DNA from: Bacillota bacterium
Lineage (GTDB): Bacteria > Bacillota > Clostridia > Christensenellales > CAG-138
Length of the DNA: 12,811 bases
Direction of reading: 5' to 3'
Assembly (NCBI GenBank): GCA_023416175.1
Contig: JAEZIE010000177.1
Location: 1-12,811 of the forward strand
The notes beneath the pieces are model-generated. The model worked only from the letters and a program-made list of their open reading frames with translations, was not told the origin of the DNA and ran no database searches. This document shows positions 6,080 through 12,442 of this stretch, one piece after another (positions within the stretch are counted from its first letter, which is position 1; each line of letters begins with the position of its first letter). A program made the position numbers and the translations under genes.

Positions 6080-6709
6080 ATGGCAAGATATACAGATTCC
6101 GTTTGCAGGCTTTGCCGTCGCGAGGGAATGAAACTGTTTTTGAAGGGTGACCGCTGCTACAGCGCAAAGTGCGCCGTAACCAAGCGCCACACCCCGCCGG
6201 GTCAGCACGGCCAGGCGCGTACCCGCAAGCAGTCGGAATACGGCATTCAGCTCCGTGAGAAGCAGAAGTGCCGCCGCGCTTACGGTGTATTGGAATCCCA
6301 ATTCAGGAAATACTTTGATATGGCCTCTAACATGCGCGGCGTTACCGGCGAAAATATGCTCGGTCTCTTGGAGTGCAGGCTTGATAACGTGGCGTACCGT
6401 CTGAACTTAGGCGAAAGCCGCGCAATGGCCCGCCAGATCGTTCTGCACGGTCACATCCGCGTAAATGGCAACAAGGTCGATATCCCGTCCTACCTCATCA
6501 AGGTTGGCGACGTTATCACCGTGCGTGAAACCTCCCGCGATATTCCCGCCTTCAAAGCGCTGCGTGAGCAGGGTGCAGGCAAGCCGGTTCCCAAGTGGCT
6601 GGAGTTGAACGCGGAGACGCTTACGGGCAAGGTTGTTGCGTTACCGCAGCGCGACGATATCGACCTGACGATAGAAGAGCATTTGATCGTTGAGTTCTAC
6701 TCCAGATAA
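6080..6709 (+). CDS. rpsD: 30S ribosomal protein S4, zinc-binding form
   Basis: A 209-residue S4, a primary 16S rRNA binder that starts 30S assembly at the five-way junction of helices 3, 4, 16, 17 and 18. The N-terminal zinc knuckle is intact: Cys9, Cys12, Cys26 and Cys31. It is followed by KRHTPPGQHGQ. The S4 RNA-binding domain is visible at about residues 99-160 (RLDNVAYRLNLGESRAMARQIVLHGHIRVNGNKVDIPSYLIKVGD). The C-terminus VEFYSR is typical. In E. coli S4 represses the alpha operon, and in B. subtilis its own separate gene. Here it is inside the alpha operon, downstream of a leader with a 16S-like S4 site, so feedback is plausible. Confidence 0.98.
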   Translation: MARYTDSVCRLCRREGMKLFLKGDRCYSAKCAVTKRHTPPGQHGQARTRKQSEYGIQLREKQKCRRAYGVLESQFRKYFDMASNMRGVTGENMLGLLECRLDNVAYRLNLGESRAMARQIVLHGHIRVNGNKVDIPSYLIKVGDVITVRETSRDIPAFKALREQGAGKPVPKWLELNAETLTGKVVALPQRDDIDLTIEEHLIVEFYSR

Positions 6710-6715
6710 GCGTCA

Positions 6716-6757
6716 ATACGGTAGATCCGTCTTCGGGGCGGTAACGCCCCTTCGTAT
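6716..6757 (+). promoter_or_regulatory. GTAA-capped hairpin between rpsD and rpoA
   Basis: The 129-base rpsD-rpoA gap contains a perfect six-pair stem, GGGGCG (6735-6740) / CGCCCC (6745-6750), closed by a GTAA tetraloop. An outer five-pair stem ATACG / CGTAT (6716-6720 with 6753-6757) may enclose it. The tail TTCGTATCTTTG is only moderately T-rich, so it may be a weak attenuator, a processing site or a protein-binding hairpin. Its core GCGGTAACGC also occurs in the rpsM leader hairpin (5202-5211). A TTGACC at 6763-6768 has no good -10 partner. Confidence 0.55.
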
Positions 6758-6838
6758 CTTTGTTGACCTTAGGACGTATGGGCGGCGCTTAAACGGTACA
6801 GAATGCGTTGATGCGTAGGCCCAATAAGGAGGGAAAAC

Positions 6839-7780
6839 ATGATTGAGATCGAAAGACCCAAAATAGAGTGCGTTGAAAAGAGGATCGGCTACGGCAAGTT
6901 CGTCGTGGAACCGCTTGAGCGCGGTTTTGGCACGACGCTAGGGAACTCCTTAAGAAGGGTTCTGCTCTCCTCTCTGCCCGGCGTTGCGGTTACCTCCGTC
7001 AAGATTGACGGCGTGCTGCATGAGTTCTCCACTGTGGAGGGCGTGAAGGAAGACGTTACCGAAATCATCCTCAACCTCAAGGAGCTTTGCGTGCGGCTGT
7101 TCGCAAGCGAGCCCAAGAAGGTTGTCATTGACTCTAGCGGCGAGGGCGAGGTTACCGCGGGTGATATCCTGCCGGATTCGGACGTGGAAATCATCAACCC
7201 CGAGCTGCACATCGCCACGCTCGATAAGAACGCGCATCTCCATATGGAGATTATGCTCGATCATGGCCGCGGCTATGTATCGGCAGACAAAAATAAGCGC
7301 GTCGGCATGTCGATTGGCGAGATCGCGGTGGACAGCATCTATACGCCCATTGAAAAGGTCAACTTCTATGTCGAGGATACGCGCGTCGGCTCTTCCACGG
7401 ATTTCGATAAGCTTACCCTGGAGGTCTGGACCTCGGGCAGCATCGAGCCGGATGAGGCCGTCAGCCGCGCCGCCAAGATCCTCACCGAGCATCTTACTCT
7501 CTTTACCAATTTGACGGAACATATCCCTGGCGAAGTCATCATGGTGGAGAAGGAAGAGGACAAGAAAGAAAAGATCCTGGAGATGACCATTGAGGAGCTG
7601 GATCTTTCCGTGCGTTCCTACAACTGCCTCAAGCGTGCAGGCATCAACACCGTCGACGAACTGGTGCAGCGCAACGAAGAGGAAATGATGAAGGTAAGGA
7701 ACCTCGGGCGCAAATCCCTGGAAGAAGTGCAGCAGAAGCTGCTCGCATTGGGGCTGACGCTCCGTAACAGCGAAGACTAA
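6839..7780 (+). CDS. rpoA: RNA polymerase alpha subunit
   Basis: A 313-residue alpha subunit, normal for Firmicutes. The N-terminal dimerisation and assembly domain spans about residues 1-228, with the conserved GFGTTLGNSLRRVLLSSLPG (29-48). An acidic and lysine-rich linker (VEKEEDKKEKILEM, 236-249) leads to the C-terminal domain (about 250-310). There IEELDLSVRSYNCLKRAGI carries Arg259 and Asn262, equivalent to the UP-element-contacting Arg265 and Asn268 of E. coli, followed by MMKVRNLGRKSLEEV. Dimeric alpha nucleates polymerase assembly and contacts activators. The SD AAGGAGG (6827-6833) is 5 bases before the ATG. Last but one gene of the alpha operon. Confidence 0.98.
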   Translation: MIEIERPKIECVEKRIGYGKFVVEPLERGFGTTLGNSLRRVLLSSLPGVAVTSVKIDGVLHEFSTVEGVKEDVTEIILNLKELCVRLFASEPKKVVIDSSGEGEVTAGDILPDSDVEIINPELHIATLDKNAHLHMEIMLDHGRGYVSADKNKRVGMSIGEIAVDSIYTPIEKVNFYVEDTRVGSSTDFDKLTLEVWTSGSIEPDEAVSRAAKILTEHLTLFTNLTEHIPGEVIMVEKEEDKKEKILEMTIEELDLSVRSYNCLKRAGINTVDELVQRNEEEMMKVRNLGRKSLEEVQQKLLALGLTLRNSED

Positions 7781-7817
7781 TATGAATCTCGTAAGTAGTA
7801 ACTAGGAGGAAAGCATT

Positions 7818-8324
7818 ATGGCCAACCGCAAGCTGAATATGGCTACGGATCAGCGCGTCGCTATGCTGCGCAACCTCACCACGGCGCTCATCTGGAATGG
7901 CAAAATCATTACCACTGAGACCCGTGCAAAGGAAGTGCGCCCCATCGCCGAGAAGCTAATCACGCTCGCCGTCAACGAATATCAGAACAGCGAACTCGTG
8001 AAGAAGGAATCCCGCAACGAAAAAGAGCAGATCATTGAGCGGGACGTCCATAACGACAAAGCGGGCAAGCTGCACGCAAGAAGGCAGATCATGGCTTATC
8101 TGTATGATGTGCCGGAGTTTAAGTCCAAGAAAGAAAGCAAGTCCGAGTACAAAGAGCGTACCGCGGATAAGGCGCATCCCGTTGTGGAAAAGCTGTTCCG
8201 CGAACTCGCGCCCAAGTATGACAAGCGCAGCCGTGAAGTAGGACGCGGCGGTTACACCCGCATCCTCAAGCTCGGGCCCCGTCGTGGCGACGCCGCCGAA
8301 ATGGTCGTTCTGGAGCTTATATAA
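7818..8324 (+). CDS. rplQ: 50S ribosomal protein L17, long form
   Basis: L17 lies near the peptide exit tunnel of the large subunit. N-terminal RKLNMATDQRVAMLRNLTTALIWNGKIITTETRAKEVRPIAEKLITLA and C-terminal GRGGYTRILKLGPRRGDAAEMVVLELI are unmistakable. At 168 residues it is longer than the 112-130 seen in many bacteria. Two lysine- and glutamate-rich insertions account for this: about 30 residues (EYQNSELVKKESRNEKEQ onward, roughly 55-84) before KLHARRQ, and about 15 residues (KSKKESKSEYKERTADK) before the VEKLFREL helix. Long L17 forms are, as I recall, known in Clostridia. The SD CTAGGAGG precedes the ATG by 7 bases. An intrinsic terminator follows. Confidence 0.97.
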   Translation: MANRKLNMATDQRVAMLRNLTTALIWNGKIITTETRAKEVRPIAEKLITLAVNEYQNSELVKKESRNEKEQIIERDVHNDKAGKLHARRQIMAYLYDVPEFKSKKESKSEYKERTADKAHPVVEKLFRELAPKYDKRSREVGRGGYTRILKLGPRRGDAAEMVVLELI

Positions 8325-8342
8325 TGTAACCGCAAAAGTTTT

Positions 8343-8368
8343 GCCGCCTTTACAGGGCGGCTTTCTTT
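8343..8368 (+). terminator. Intrinsic terminator of the rpsM-rplQ operon
   Basis: A six-pair GC stem, GCCGCC (8343-8348) / GGCGGC (8356-8361), has a seven-base loop and is followed by TTTCTTT. It starts 18 bases after the rplQ stop, and A-rich bases precede it. This is the expected end of the ribosomal-protein transcript. Confidence 0.88.
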
Positions 8369-8385
8369 ATGCATAGGAGTTGCAT

Positions 8386-8457
8386 ATGGCAGCAGAAGAA
8401 GTGCAGGATATGAGAACATTATTGGCTGATATCCAAATTCTGTTTTCTATGCTCTGA
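8386..8457 (+). CDS. Possible 23-residue small protein or leader peptide
   Basis: An ATG at 8386 with AGGAG at 8375-8379 (6-base spacing) opens 23 codons ending in TGA. The peptide starts MAAEEVQDMRTLLADI and ends with a hydrophobic QILFSML, giving an acidic amphipathic helix. The SD lies in the 7-base loop of a six-pair hairpin, TATGCA (8368-8373) / TGCATA (8381-8386), whose 3' arm includes the first base of the start codon. It lies after the rplQ terminator and before the permease promoter, so its expression would need read-through or an unseen promoter. I recognise no family. It may be a remnant or chance ORF. Confidence 0.3.
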   Translation: MAAEEVQDMRTLLADIQILFSML

Positions 8458-8473
8458 ACGATAGGGGATACAA

Positions 8474-8500
8474 CCAAAAAAATAATTTAAACTTTTTTGG
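8474..8500. repeat. A/T-rich inverted repeat upstream of permease promoter
   Basis: CCAAAAAA (8474-8481) and TTTTTTGG (8493-8500) form a perfect eight-base inverted repeat around 11 A/T-rich bases. It ends nine bases before the -35 box at 8510. The A- and T-tracts at roughly -45 to -70 from the predicted start could act as an UP element or an operator. There is no evidence to choose between these. Confidence 0.5.
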
Positions 8501-8509
8501 AATTGGGCA

Positions 8510-8539
8510 TTGAAAACCCATACATGCTTTTGGTATACT
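8510..8539 (+). promoter_or_regulatory. Sigma-A-type promoter of the permease gene
   Basis: TTGAAA (8510-8515) and TATACT (8534-8539) match five of six bases each of the -35 and -10 consensus, with an 18-base spacer. Transcription would start near 8546, giving a leader of about 100 bases before the permease ATG at 8645. Confidence 0.75.
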
Positions 8540-8543
8540 TACG

Positions 8544-8644
8544 CGAGGTCAAGGGAACGGTCCCTCGGGTCCCAGGTTTCACGTTTCTATATGGTTGCGT
8601 GCGCGTAAGCGCTGAAACATATGAAATTTGAGAGGAGAATACAA
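8544..8644 (+). promoter_or_regulatory. Structured 5' leader of the permease mRNA
   Basis: Two foldable parts are visible. The first is CGAGG (8544-8548) / CCTCG (8563-8567), competing with AGGGA / TCCCT around ACGG. The second is an outer stem of TTTC plus ATATG (8584-8593, T8588 bulged) pairing with CATATGAAA (8618-8626), enclosing GCGC-GTAA-GCGC (8601-8612). GGTCCC appears twice (8559-8564 and 8568-8573). The SD AGAGGAG (8631-8637) follows directly. I compared it by eye with guanine, PRPP/ykkC and preQ1 riboswitches and with the PyrR attenuator and saw no match. Control by a nucleobase-related signal would be a guess from the gene it precedes. Confidence 0.45.
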
Positions 8645-9970
8645 ATGGAAAAACCAAAGACTGTCCTCGGATATCTGCCGGAGGATAAGCCAAGCACGGG
8701 GAAACTCATTTTCTTTGCGCTCCAGCAGATCCTCGTCATGTTCCCGGCGACCGTACTTGTCGCACTGCTGACCGGCTTCCATGTTTCCACCACCATATTC
8801 GCAAGCGGCTTTGCGACGATCTGCTTCCTGCTTATCACCAAGAGAAAGATTCCCCTCTACTATGGCTCGAGTTTTTCTTACATCGCAGCAATCGTCGGCA
8901 TCACAGGCGCACAGTTCGGTGTTCCCGCGGAAGATATTCTCATCTCTCAGGCTCAGTTCGGTATCATCTGTTCAGGTTTGGTCTCCATTGCCGCCGGTCT
9001 TATCGTAAATCGCTTCGGAATTGAGAAAATTGAAAAGGTGCTGCCTCCTACGGTAACCGGCCCCATCGCGATGGTCATCGGTATCTCGCTTGCGGGTACG
9101 GCCATCACCAATGCAGGTGCGTTCGACGCCGCCACTGGCGCCACCTCCAGCATTGCATGGGTAGCTGCGCTCATTACCCTGCTCGCTACCATACTGTTCT
9201 CGGTTTACTTAAAAGGCGTCGGCGGCCAGCTTTCCATACTCTTTGGAATACTGGTCGGTTACCTTGCCGCAATTCCCATGGGCCTGGTGGATTTTTCAAA
9301 AGTGTTCACTGGCACCGTCATAGAGGTTCCGCACTTTACCCTGCCTGTCCCCAATCTGGCGGCAGTGGTCGCCATCATGCCCATTGCGATCGCCACCATA
9401 CCCGAATCCACCGCGCACCTGTTCCAGCTTGACATCTATGTGAATGATCTAGCTGGAAAGATGGGCAGACCCAAGCGCGATATCGCAGGTAAGCTCGGCC
9501 TGAACTTGATTGGCGACGGCGTGGGCGACATCGTTTCCTCACTCTTTGGCGGCCCTGCCGGCACCAACTATGGTGAAAACCTCTCCACCATGGCCATCAC
9601 CAAGAACTTCTCTGCGTGGGTCTTAGGCGCAGCGGCCGTGCTCGCGATGGCGATCTCCTTCATCGCGCCGATTTCCAACGCCATCAACACCATCCCCTCC
9701 GCTGTCATAAACGGCGCGTGCATCTATCTGTTCGGCGTCATCGGCGCCCAGGGCGTGGCCATTATGATCAACCGCAACGTGGACATGTTCTCCGCGCGCA
9801 ACCTGGCCGTGATTGCTACCATACTCGTCATCGGCCTGGGCGGACACTATGGGTTCCCCAATGGCATGATCCCCATTTTCGGCATACAAGTCCCCGCCAT
9901 TGCCACCGCCTCCCTGTTTGGTATCGTGCTGAACGGTATCCTGCAGATCGGTAAGGGCAAGGACGAATAG
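8645..9970 (+). CDS. NCS2-family nucleobase permease (uracil/xanthine type)
   Basis: A 441-residue membrane protein with many hydrophobic helices, related to UraA/PyrP uracil:proton symporters. I chose the ATG at 8645 because AGAGGAG (8631-8637) lies 7 bases before it. The ATG at 8621 lacks an SD and is part of the leader hairpin. Substrate-site motifs are present: YYGSSFSYIAA (72-82), IPESTAHLF with Glu254 and His258 (the E-x3-H of UraA), and GGPAGTNYGENLSTMAITK with Glu311 (UraA Glu290 equivalent). The family imports uracil, xanthine, uric acid or guanine. Uracil is my first guess from the GENLSTMAIT motif. It has its own promoter and terminator and is monocistronic. Confidence 0.9.
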   Translation: MEKPKTVLGYLPEDKPSTGKLIFFALQQILVMFPATVLVALLTGFHVSTTIFASGFATICFLLITKRKIPLYYGSSFSYIAAIVGITGAQFGVPAEDILISQAQFGIICSGLVSIAAGLIVNRFGIEKIEKVLPPTVTGPIAMVIGISLAGTAITNAGAFDAATGATSSIAWVAALITLLATILFSVYLKGVGGQLSILFGILVGYLAAIPMGLVDFSKVFTGTVIEVPHFTLPVPNLAAVVAIMPIAIATIPESTAHLFQLDIYVNDLAGKMGRPKRDIAGKLGLNLIGDGVGDIVSSLFGGPAGTNYGENLSTMAITKNFSAWVLGAAAVLAMAISFIAPISNAINTIPSAVINGACIYLFGVIGAQGVAIMINRNVDMFSARNLAVIATILVIGLGGHYGFPNGMIPIFGIQVPAIATASLFGIVLNGILQIGKGKDE

Positions 9971-9988
9971 CAACTTCAATTTTTCTGC

Positions 9989-10022
9989 CCGGAGCCTTCC
10001 ATACGGAAGGCTCCGGTTTTCT
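9989..10022 (+). terminator. Strong intrinsic terminator after the permease
   Basis: A perfect 12-pair stem, CCGGAGCCTTCC (9989-10000) / GGAAGGCTCCGG (10005-10016), has an ATAC loop and is followed by TTTTCT. It begins 18 bases after the permease stop. It insulates the permease from the next gene. Confidence 0.93.
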
Positions 10023-10029
10023 ATATCGG

Positions 10030-10060
10030 TTGAAAAGTATGGAACAAAACGCCATATGGA
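10030..10060 (+). promoter_or_regulatory. Weak promoter candidate for the next gene
   Basis: TTGAAA (10030-10035) and TATGGA (10055-10060) are 19 bases apart, a long spacer with a poor -10. A promoter must lie in this interval because a strong terminator precedes it. This is the best pair I can find. Confidence 0.35.
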
Positions 10061-10088
10061 AGCGTCTTATCAAAAGGAGGTGATTCCT

Positions 10089-10712
10089 ATGTGGAAAAAG
10101 AACATAGCAATGCTTTGCGCCGCTGCCGTTCTTGTACTGGCGGGCATACTCCTTGTTCCGATGCTCTCCGGTTCCCGGCCGTTTCGTGACTTGCGTGCAG
10201 ACGAGGTGGCGTCCATAGAACTCACCGTCCGCCCGCCGGACGTCACGATACAGATTGCGGAGCAGAAAAAGATTGAGGAAATCACAGCCGCCCTGAACCA
10301 GGTAGTCATATATCAAAAAGCCGACGAATGGCGGGAGTATAACGGGCAGTATGTGCAGTTCACGCTTACGATGGAGTCCGGGGAGAGGAGGGAAGTAGCG
10401 GTCTACAATCCGTTTGTGATCATCGACGGGCAAGGATACAAAACCAAGTATGAGCCATGTGAGGAACTCAACCGGCTGGCCAACGTATATCTCGCAAAGA
10501 CCGGTGCGTTATCCTTTCCGGAAGACCTTGAAAAGCTCCTAAGCGCTTCCCTTGAGCAGATCCATGAGCTGCTTGGCGAGCCGGATGGCTCATTATCGGG
10601 CCTTTGGGGCGAGATCTACCAGCTCGAAGATGGGACAAAGTTTATCGTATATTATGAAAACGGGTTTGTAAGCACGGTTAAGTCAGGGGATATGATATTC
10701 CAAGCCGAATAG
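10089..10712 (+). CDS. Membrane-anchored protein of unknown function
   Basis: A 207-residue protein. The ATG at 10089 has a near-perfect SD (AAAGGAGGTGA, 10073-10083); an in-frame ATG at 10056 lacks one. An N-terminal WKKN and hydrophobic segment (about 6-26) with no lipobox cysteine suggest a signal anchor, with the rest outside the membrane. Two parts follow. One is about 31-145, beginning FRDLRADEVASIELTVRPPDVTIQI and including YVQFTLTMESGERREVAVYNPFVIIDGQGYKTKYEPCEELNRLANVYL. The other is about 150-207 with LEQIHELLGEPDGSLSGLWGEIYQLEDGTKFIVYY. Similar modules occur, as I recall, in uncharacterised clostridial membrane proteins and some M56/BlaR1-like sensors, so ligand sensing is possible but unproven. 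It looks monocistronic. Confidence 0.8.
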   Translation: MWKKNIAMLCAAAVLVLAGILLVPMLSGSRPFRDLRADEVASIELTVRPPDVTIQIAEQKKIEEITAALNQVVIYQKADEWREYNGQYVQFTLTMESGERREVAVYNPFVIIDGQGYKTKYEPCEELNRLANVYLAKTGALSFPEDLEKLLSASLEQIHELLGEPDGSLSGLWGEIYQLEDGTKFIVYYENGFVSTVKSGDMIFQAE

Positions 10713-10999
10713 AGCGTTCCGGCTGTCCTTTAGCAGGAAATGATGCATTTGCAGGAGGAATGTAACGCAAATGCAGGGCATCCCCCTTCGCATCCATGCG
10801 TCTCGCGCCAGAAAATGTCATTGATCTAGCGCCGATATGCCTATGCAGGAAATAATATAGAATTGCAGGAAAACACCTCTTTTGAAGGATCATCGATTGA
10901 CAGGTACTCATAATGCACTTATGATATAGGTGCACATCGTATGCGCCGTTCCTTGTTCAATGGAGAAAGGGCGGCGACATTCTAACGGAGGATTGGAAT
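10713..10999 (+). promoter_or_regulatory. Regulatory region upstream of gdhA
   Basis: These 287 bases hold no convincing gene. They contain a nine-base inverted repeat TGCATTTGC (10744-10752) / GCAAATGCA (10767-10775), whose 14-base loop contains AGGAGG. GCAGGA occurs four times, at 10733, 10751, 10845 and 10865. The gdhA promoter lies at 10897-10925. A leader hairpin follows: CGCCG and CCTT (10944-10954) with AAGG and CGGCG (10967-10976). I see no clear terminator for the preceding gene. The reverse-strand open frame here has no SD or recognisable product. Confidence 0.55.
10897..10925 (+). promoter_or_regulatory. Near-consensus sigma-A promoter of gdhA
   Basis: TTGACA (10897-10902, perfect -35) and TATGAT (10920-10925, five of six) have the ideal 17-base spacer. 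The start would be near 10932, leaving a leader of about 68 bases that includes a hairpin at 10944-10976 and the SD ACGGAGG (10985-10991). Such a strong promoter suggests abundant expression. Confidence 0.88.
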
Positions 11000-12442
11000 A
11001 TGAACACCTATATTCAGGAAGTCATCGAACGGGTCAAACAACGCGATGCTAACGAACCTGAATTCCTGCAAACGGTAGAGGAAGTCCTTAGCTCTCTCCA
11101 GGTGGTCATCGAAAAGCATCCCGAGTATCAAAAGATGGCGCTATTGGAGCGGATGGTGGAGCCCGAACGCACAATTGAGTTCCGCGTGGTATGGGTGGAC
11201 GATAACAATCAAACCCGCGTCAACCGCGGGTATCGCGTGCAGTTTAACAGCGCGATCGGCCCTTATAAAGGGGGGCTGCGCTTCCATCCCAGTGTGAACC
11301 TTTCCATTATGAAATTCCTGGGCTTTGAGCAAACGTTCAAAAATAGTCTCACGACGCTTCCCATTGGCGGCGGCAAGGGTGGATCGGATTTTGACCCGCG
11401 CGGCAAAACTGACGGCGAAATCATGCGCTTCTGCCAGGCTTTTATGACGGAGCTGTACCGCCACATCGGGCCGGATATAGACGTACCCGCAGGAGATATC
11501 GGCGTGGGCGCCCGGGAGATCGGCTACCTGTTTGGACAATACAAACGCATACGTGGCTACTATGAACCGGGCGTATTGACGGGCAAGGGGATATCCTATG
11601 GCGGCAGCCTGATCCGCCCGGAAGCGACCGGCTTTGGCGCGGTGTATTACGCCTGCGAGGTGTTCCGCCATGAGAACGATCATATTGCAGGGAAGACGTT
11701 TGCGCTTTCCGGCTTTGGCAATGTGACCTGGGGCGTTGCGCGCAAGGTAACCGAATTGGGCGGCAAGGTCGTTACCATTTCAGGGCCGGACGGCTATGTG
11801 TACGACCCGGATGGCGTGAATACGCCCGAAAAGATCGCCTACCTTGTGACCATGCGCAATTCCGGCAGGGACAAGGTCGAGGATTACGCCACACGATTCG
11901 GCCTCCCCTTCCACAAAGGGGAAAAGCCGTGGAATGTGCCGGTGGACGTTGTAATGCCCTGCGCCACGCAGAACGAAGTACACCTTGCGGATGCGGAGCA
12001 TATCGTCAAAAACGGTGTAAAGTACTATATTGAGGTCTCCAACATGCCATCCACCAACGAGGCGCTCAATTATCTTTTGAAGCAGCCCGGCATGATCGTG
12101 GCGCCAAGCAAAGCCGTCAATGCAGGCGGCGTCGCCACCTCAGCGCTTGAAATGAGCCAGAACTCCATGCGTATGAGTTGGAGCGAAGAAGAGGTGGATC
12201 AAAAACTCAAATCCATCATGAAGAGCATACACGACAGTTCCATGCAAGCTGCAGAGGAATACGGGTTGGGCTATAATCTCGTAGCCGGTGCGAACATCGC
12301 GGGCTTTAAAAAAGTGGCGGAAGCCATGGTCGCGCATGGGATGGTATATACTGTTTCGAACAAGCGTTTAAGCCACTTGTTCGAGGTACGGAGCTGTGCA
12401 ACTAAAAATGCAACGGCAAGAATCAATCAGGGGCAAAGATGA
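11000..12442 (+). CDS. gdhA: Glutamate dehydrogenase, predicted NAD-dependent, with extra C-terminal tail
   Basis: Interconverts glutamate and 2-oxoglutarate plus ammonia; a cytosolic hexamer in this family. Substrate and catalytic residues are intact: Lys90 (GPYKGGLRFH), Lys114, Lys126 (GGGKGG) and Asp166 (PAGDIGVGAREI). The nucleotide fold holds GFGNV (238-242). Phe239, Pro263 and Asp264 (SGPDGY) correspond to Phe238, Pro262 and Asp263 of the NAD-specific Clostridium symbiosum enzyme, so NAD and a catabolic or balancing role are likely. Residues 372-450 (CATQNEV through FKKVAEAMVAHGMVY) match that enzyme to its usual end. Residues 451-480 (TVSNKRLSHLFEV onward) are extra and are encoded by palindrome-containing DNA. 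SD ACGGAGG is 8 bases before the ATG. Confidence 0.95.
   Translation: MNTYIQEVIERVKQRDANEPEFLQTVEEVLSSLQVVIEKHPEYQKMALLERMVEPERTIEFRVVWVDDNNQTRVNRGYRVQFNSAIGPYKGGLRFHPSVNLSIMKFLGFEQTFKNSLTTLPIGGGKGGSDFDPRGKTDGEIMRFCQAFMTELYRHIGPDIDVPAGDIGVGAREIGYLFGQYKRIRGYYEPGVLTGKGISYGGSLIRPEATGFGAVYYACEVFRHENDHIAGKTFALSGFGNVTWGVARKVTELGGKVVTISGPDGYVYDPDGVNTPEKIAYLVTMRNSGRDKVEDYATRFGLPFHKGEKPWNVPVDVVMPCATQNEVHLADAEHIVKNGVKYYIEVSNMPSTNEALNYLLKQPGMIVAPSKAVNAGGVATSALEMSQNSMRMSWSEEEVDQKLKSIMKSIHDSSMQAAEEYGLGYNLVAGANIAGFKKVAEAMVAHGMVYTVSNKRLSHLFEVRSCATKNATARINQGQR
12352..12388. repeat. Palindrome inside the gdhA tail
   Basis: TCGAACAAG (12356-12364) and CTTGTTCGA (12376-12384) are a perfect nine-base inverted repeat with an 11-base loop. 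In RNA it extends to 13 pairs with three G-U pairs (12352-12355 with 12385-12388). It begins just after the codon for the last family-conserved residue (12347-12349). No T-tract follows, so it is not an ordinary terminator. Confidence 0.7.

Noticed and set aside
6763..6794. Promoter for rpoA (TTGACC with TTAAAC)
   Set aside because: The spacer is 20 bases and the -10 matches only three of six. Read-through from rpsD is more likely.
8544..8644. Known purine, PRPP/ykkC or preQ1 riboswitch, or PyrR attenuator
   Set aside because: None of the conserved core sequences I remember for these classes is present; only generic hairpins are seen.
10753..10824. Leader peptide of 17 codons from ATG 10771 after AGGAGG
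   Set aside because: The SD is 12 bases from the ATG, codons are not biased, and the SD lies in a DNA palindrome. It is also upstream of the gdhA promoter.
10678..10935. 85-codon open frame on - in the gdhA upstream region
   Set aside because: No SD, no family resemblance, and it covers the gdhA promoter and repeats.
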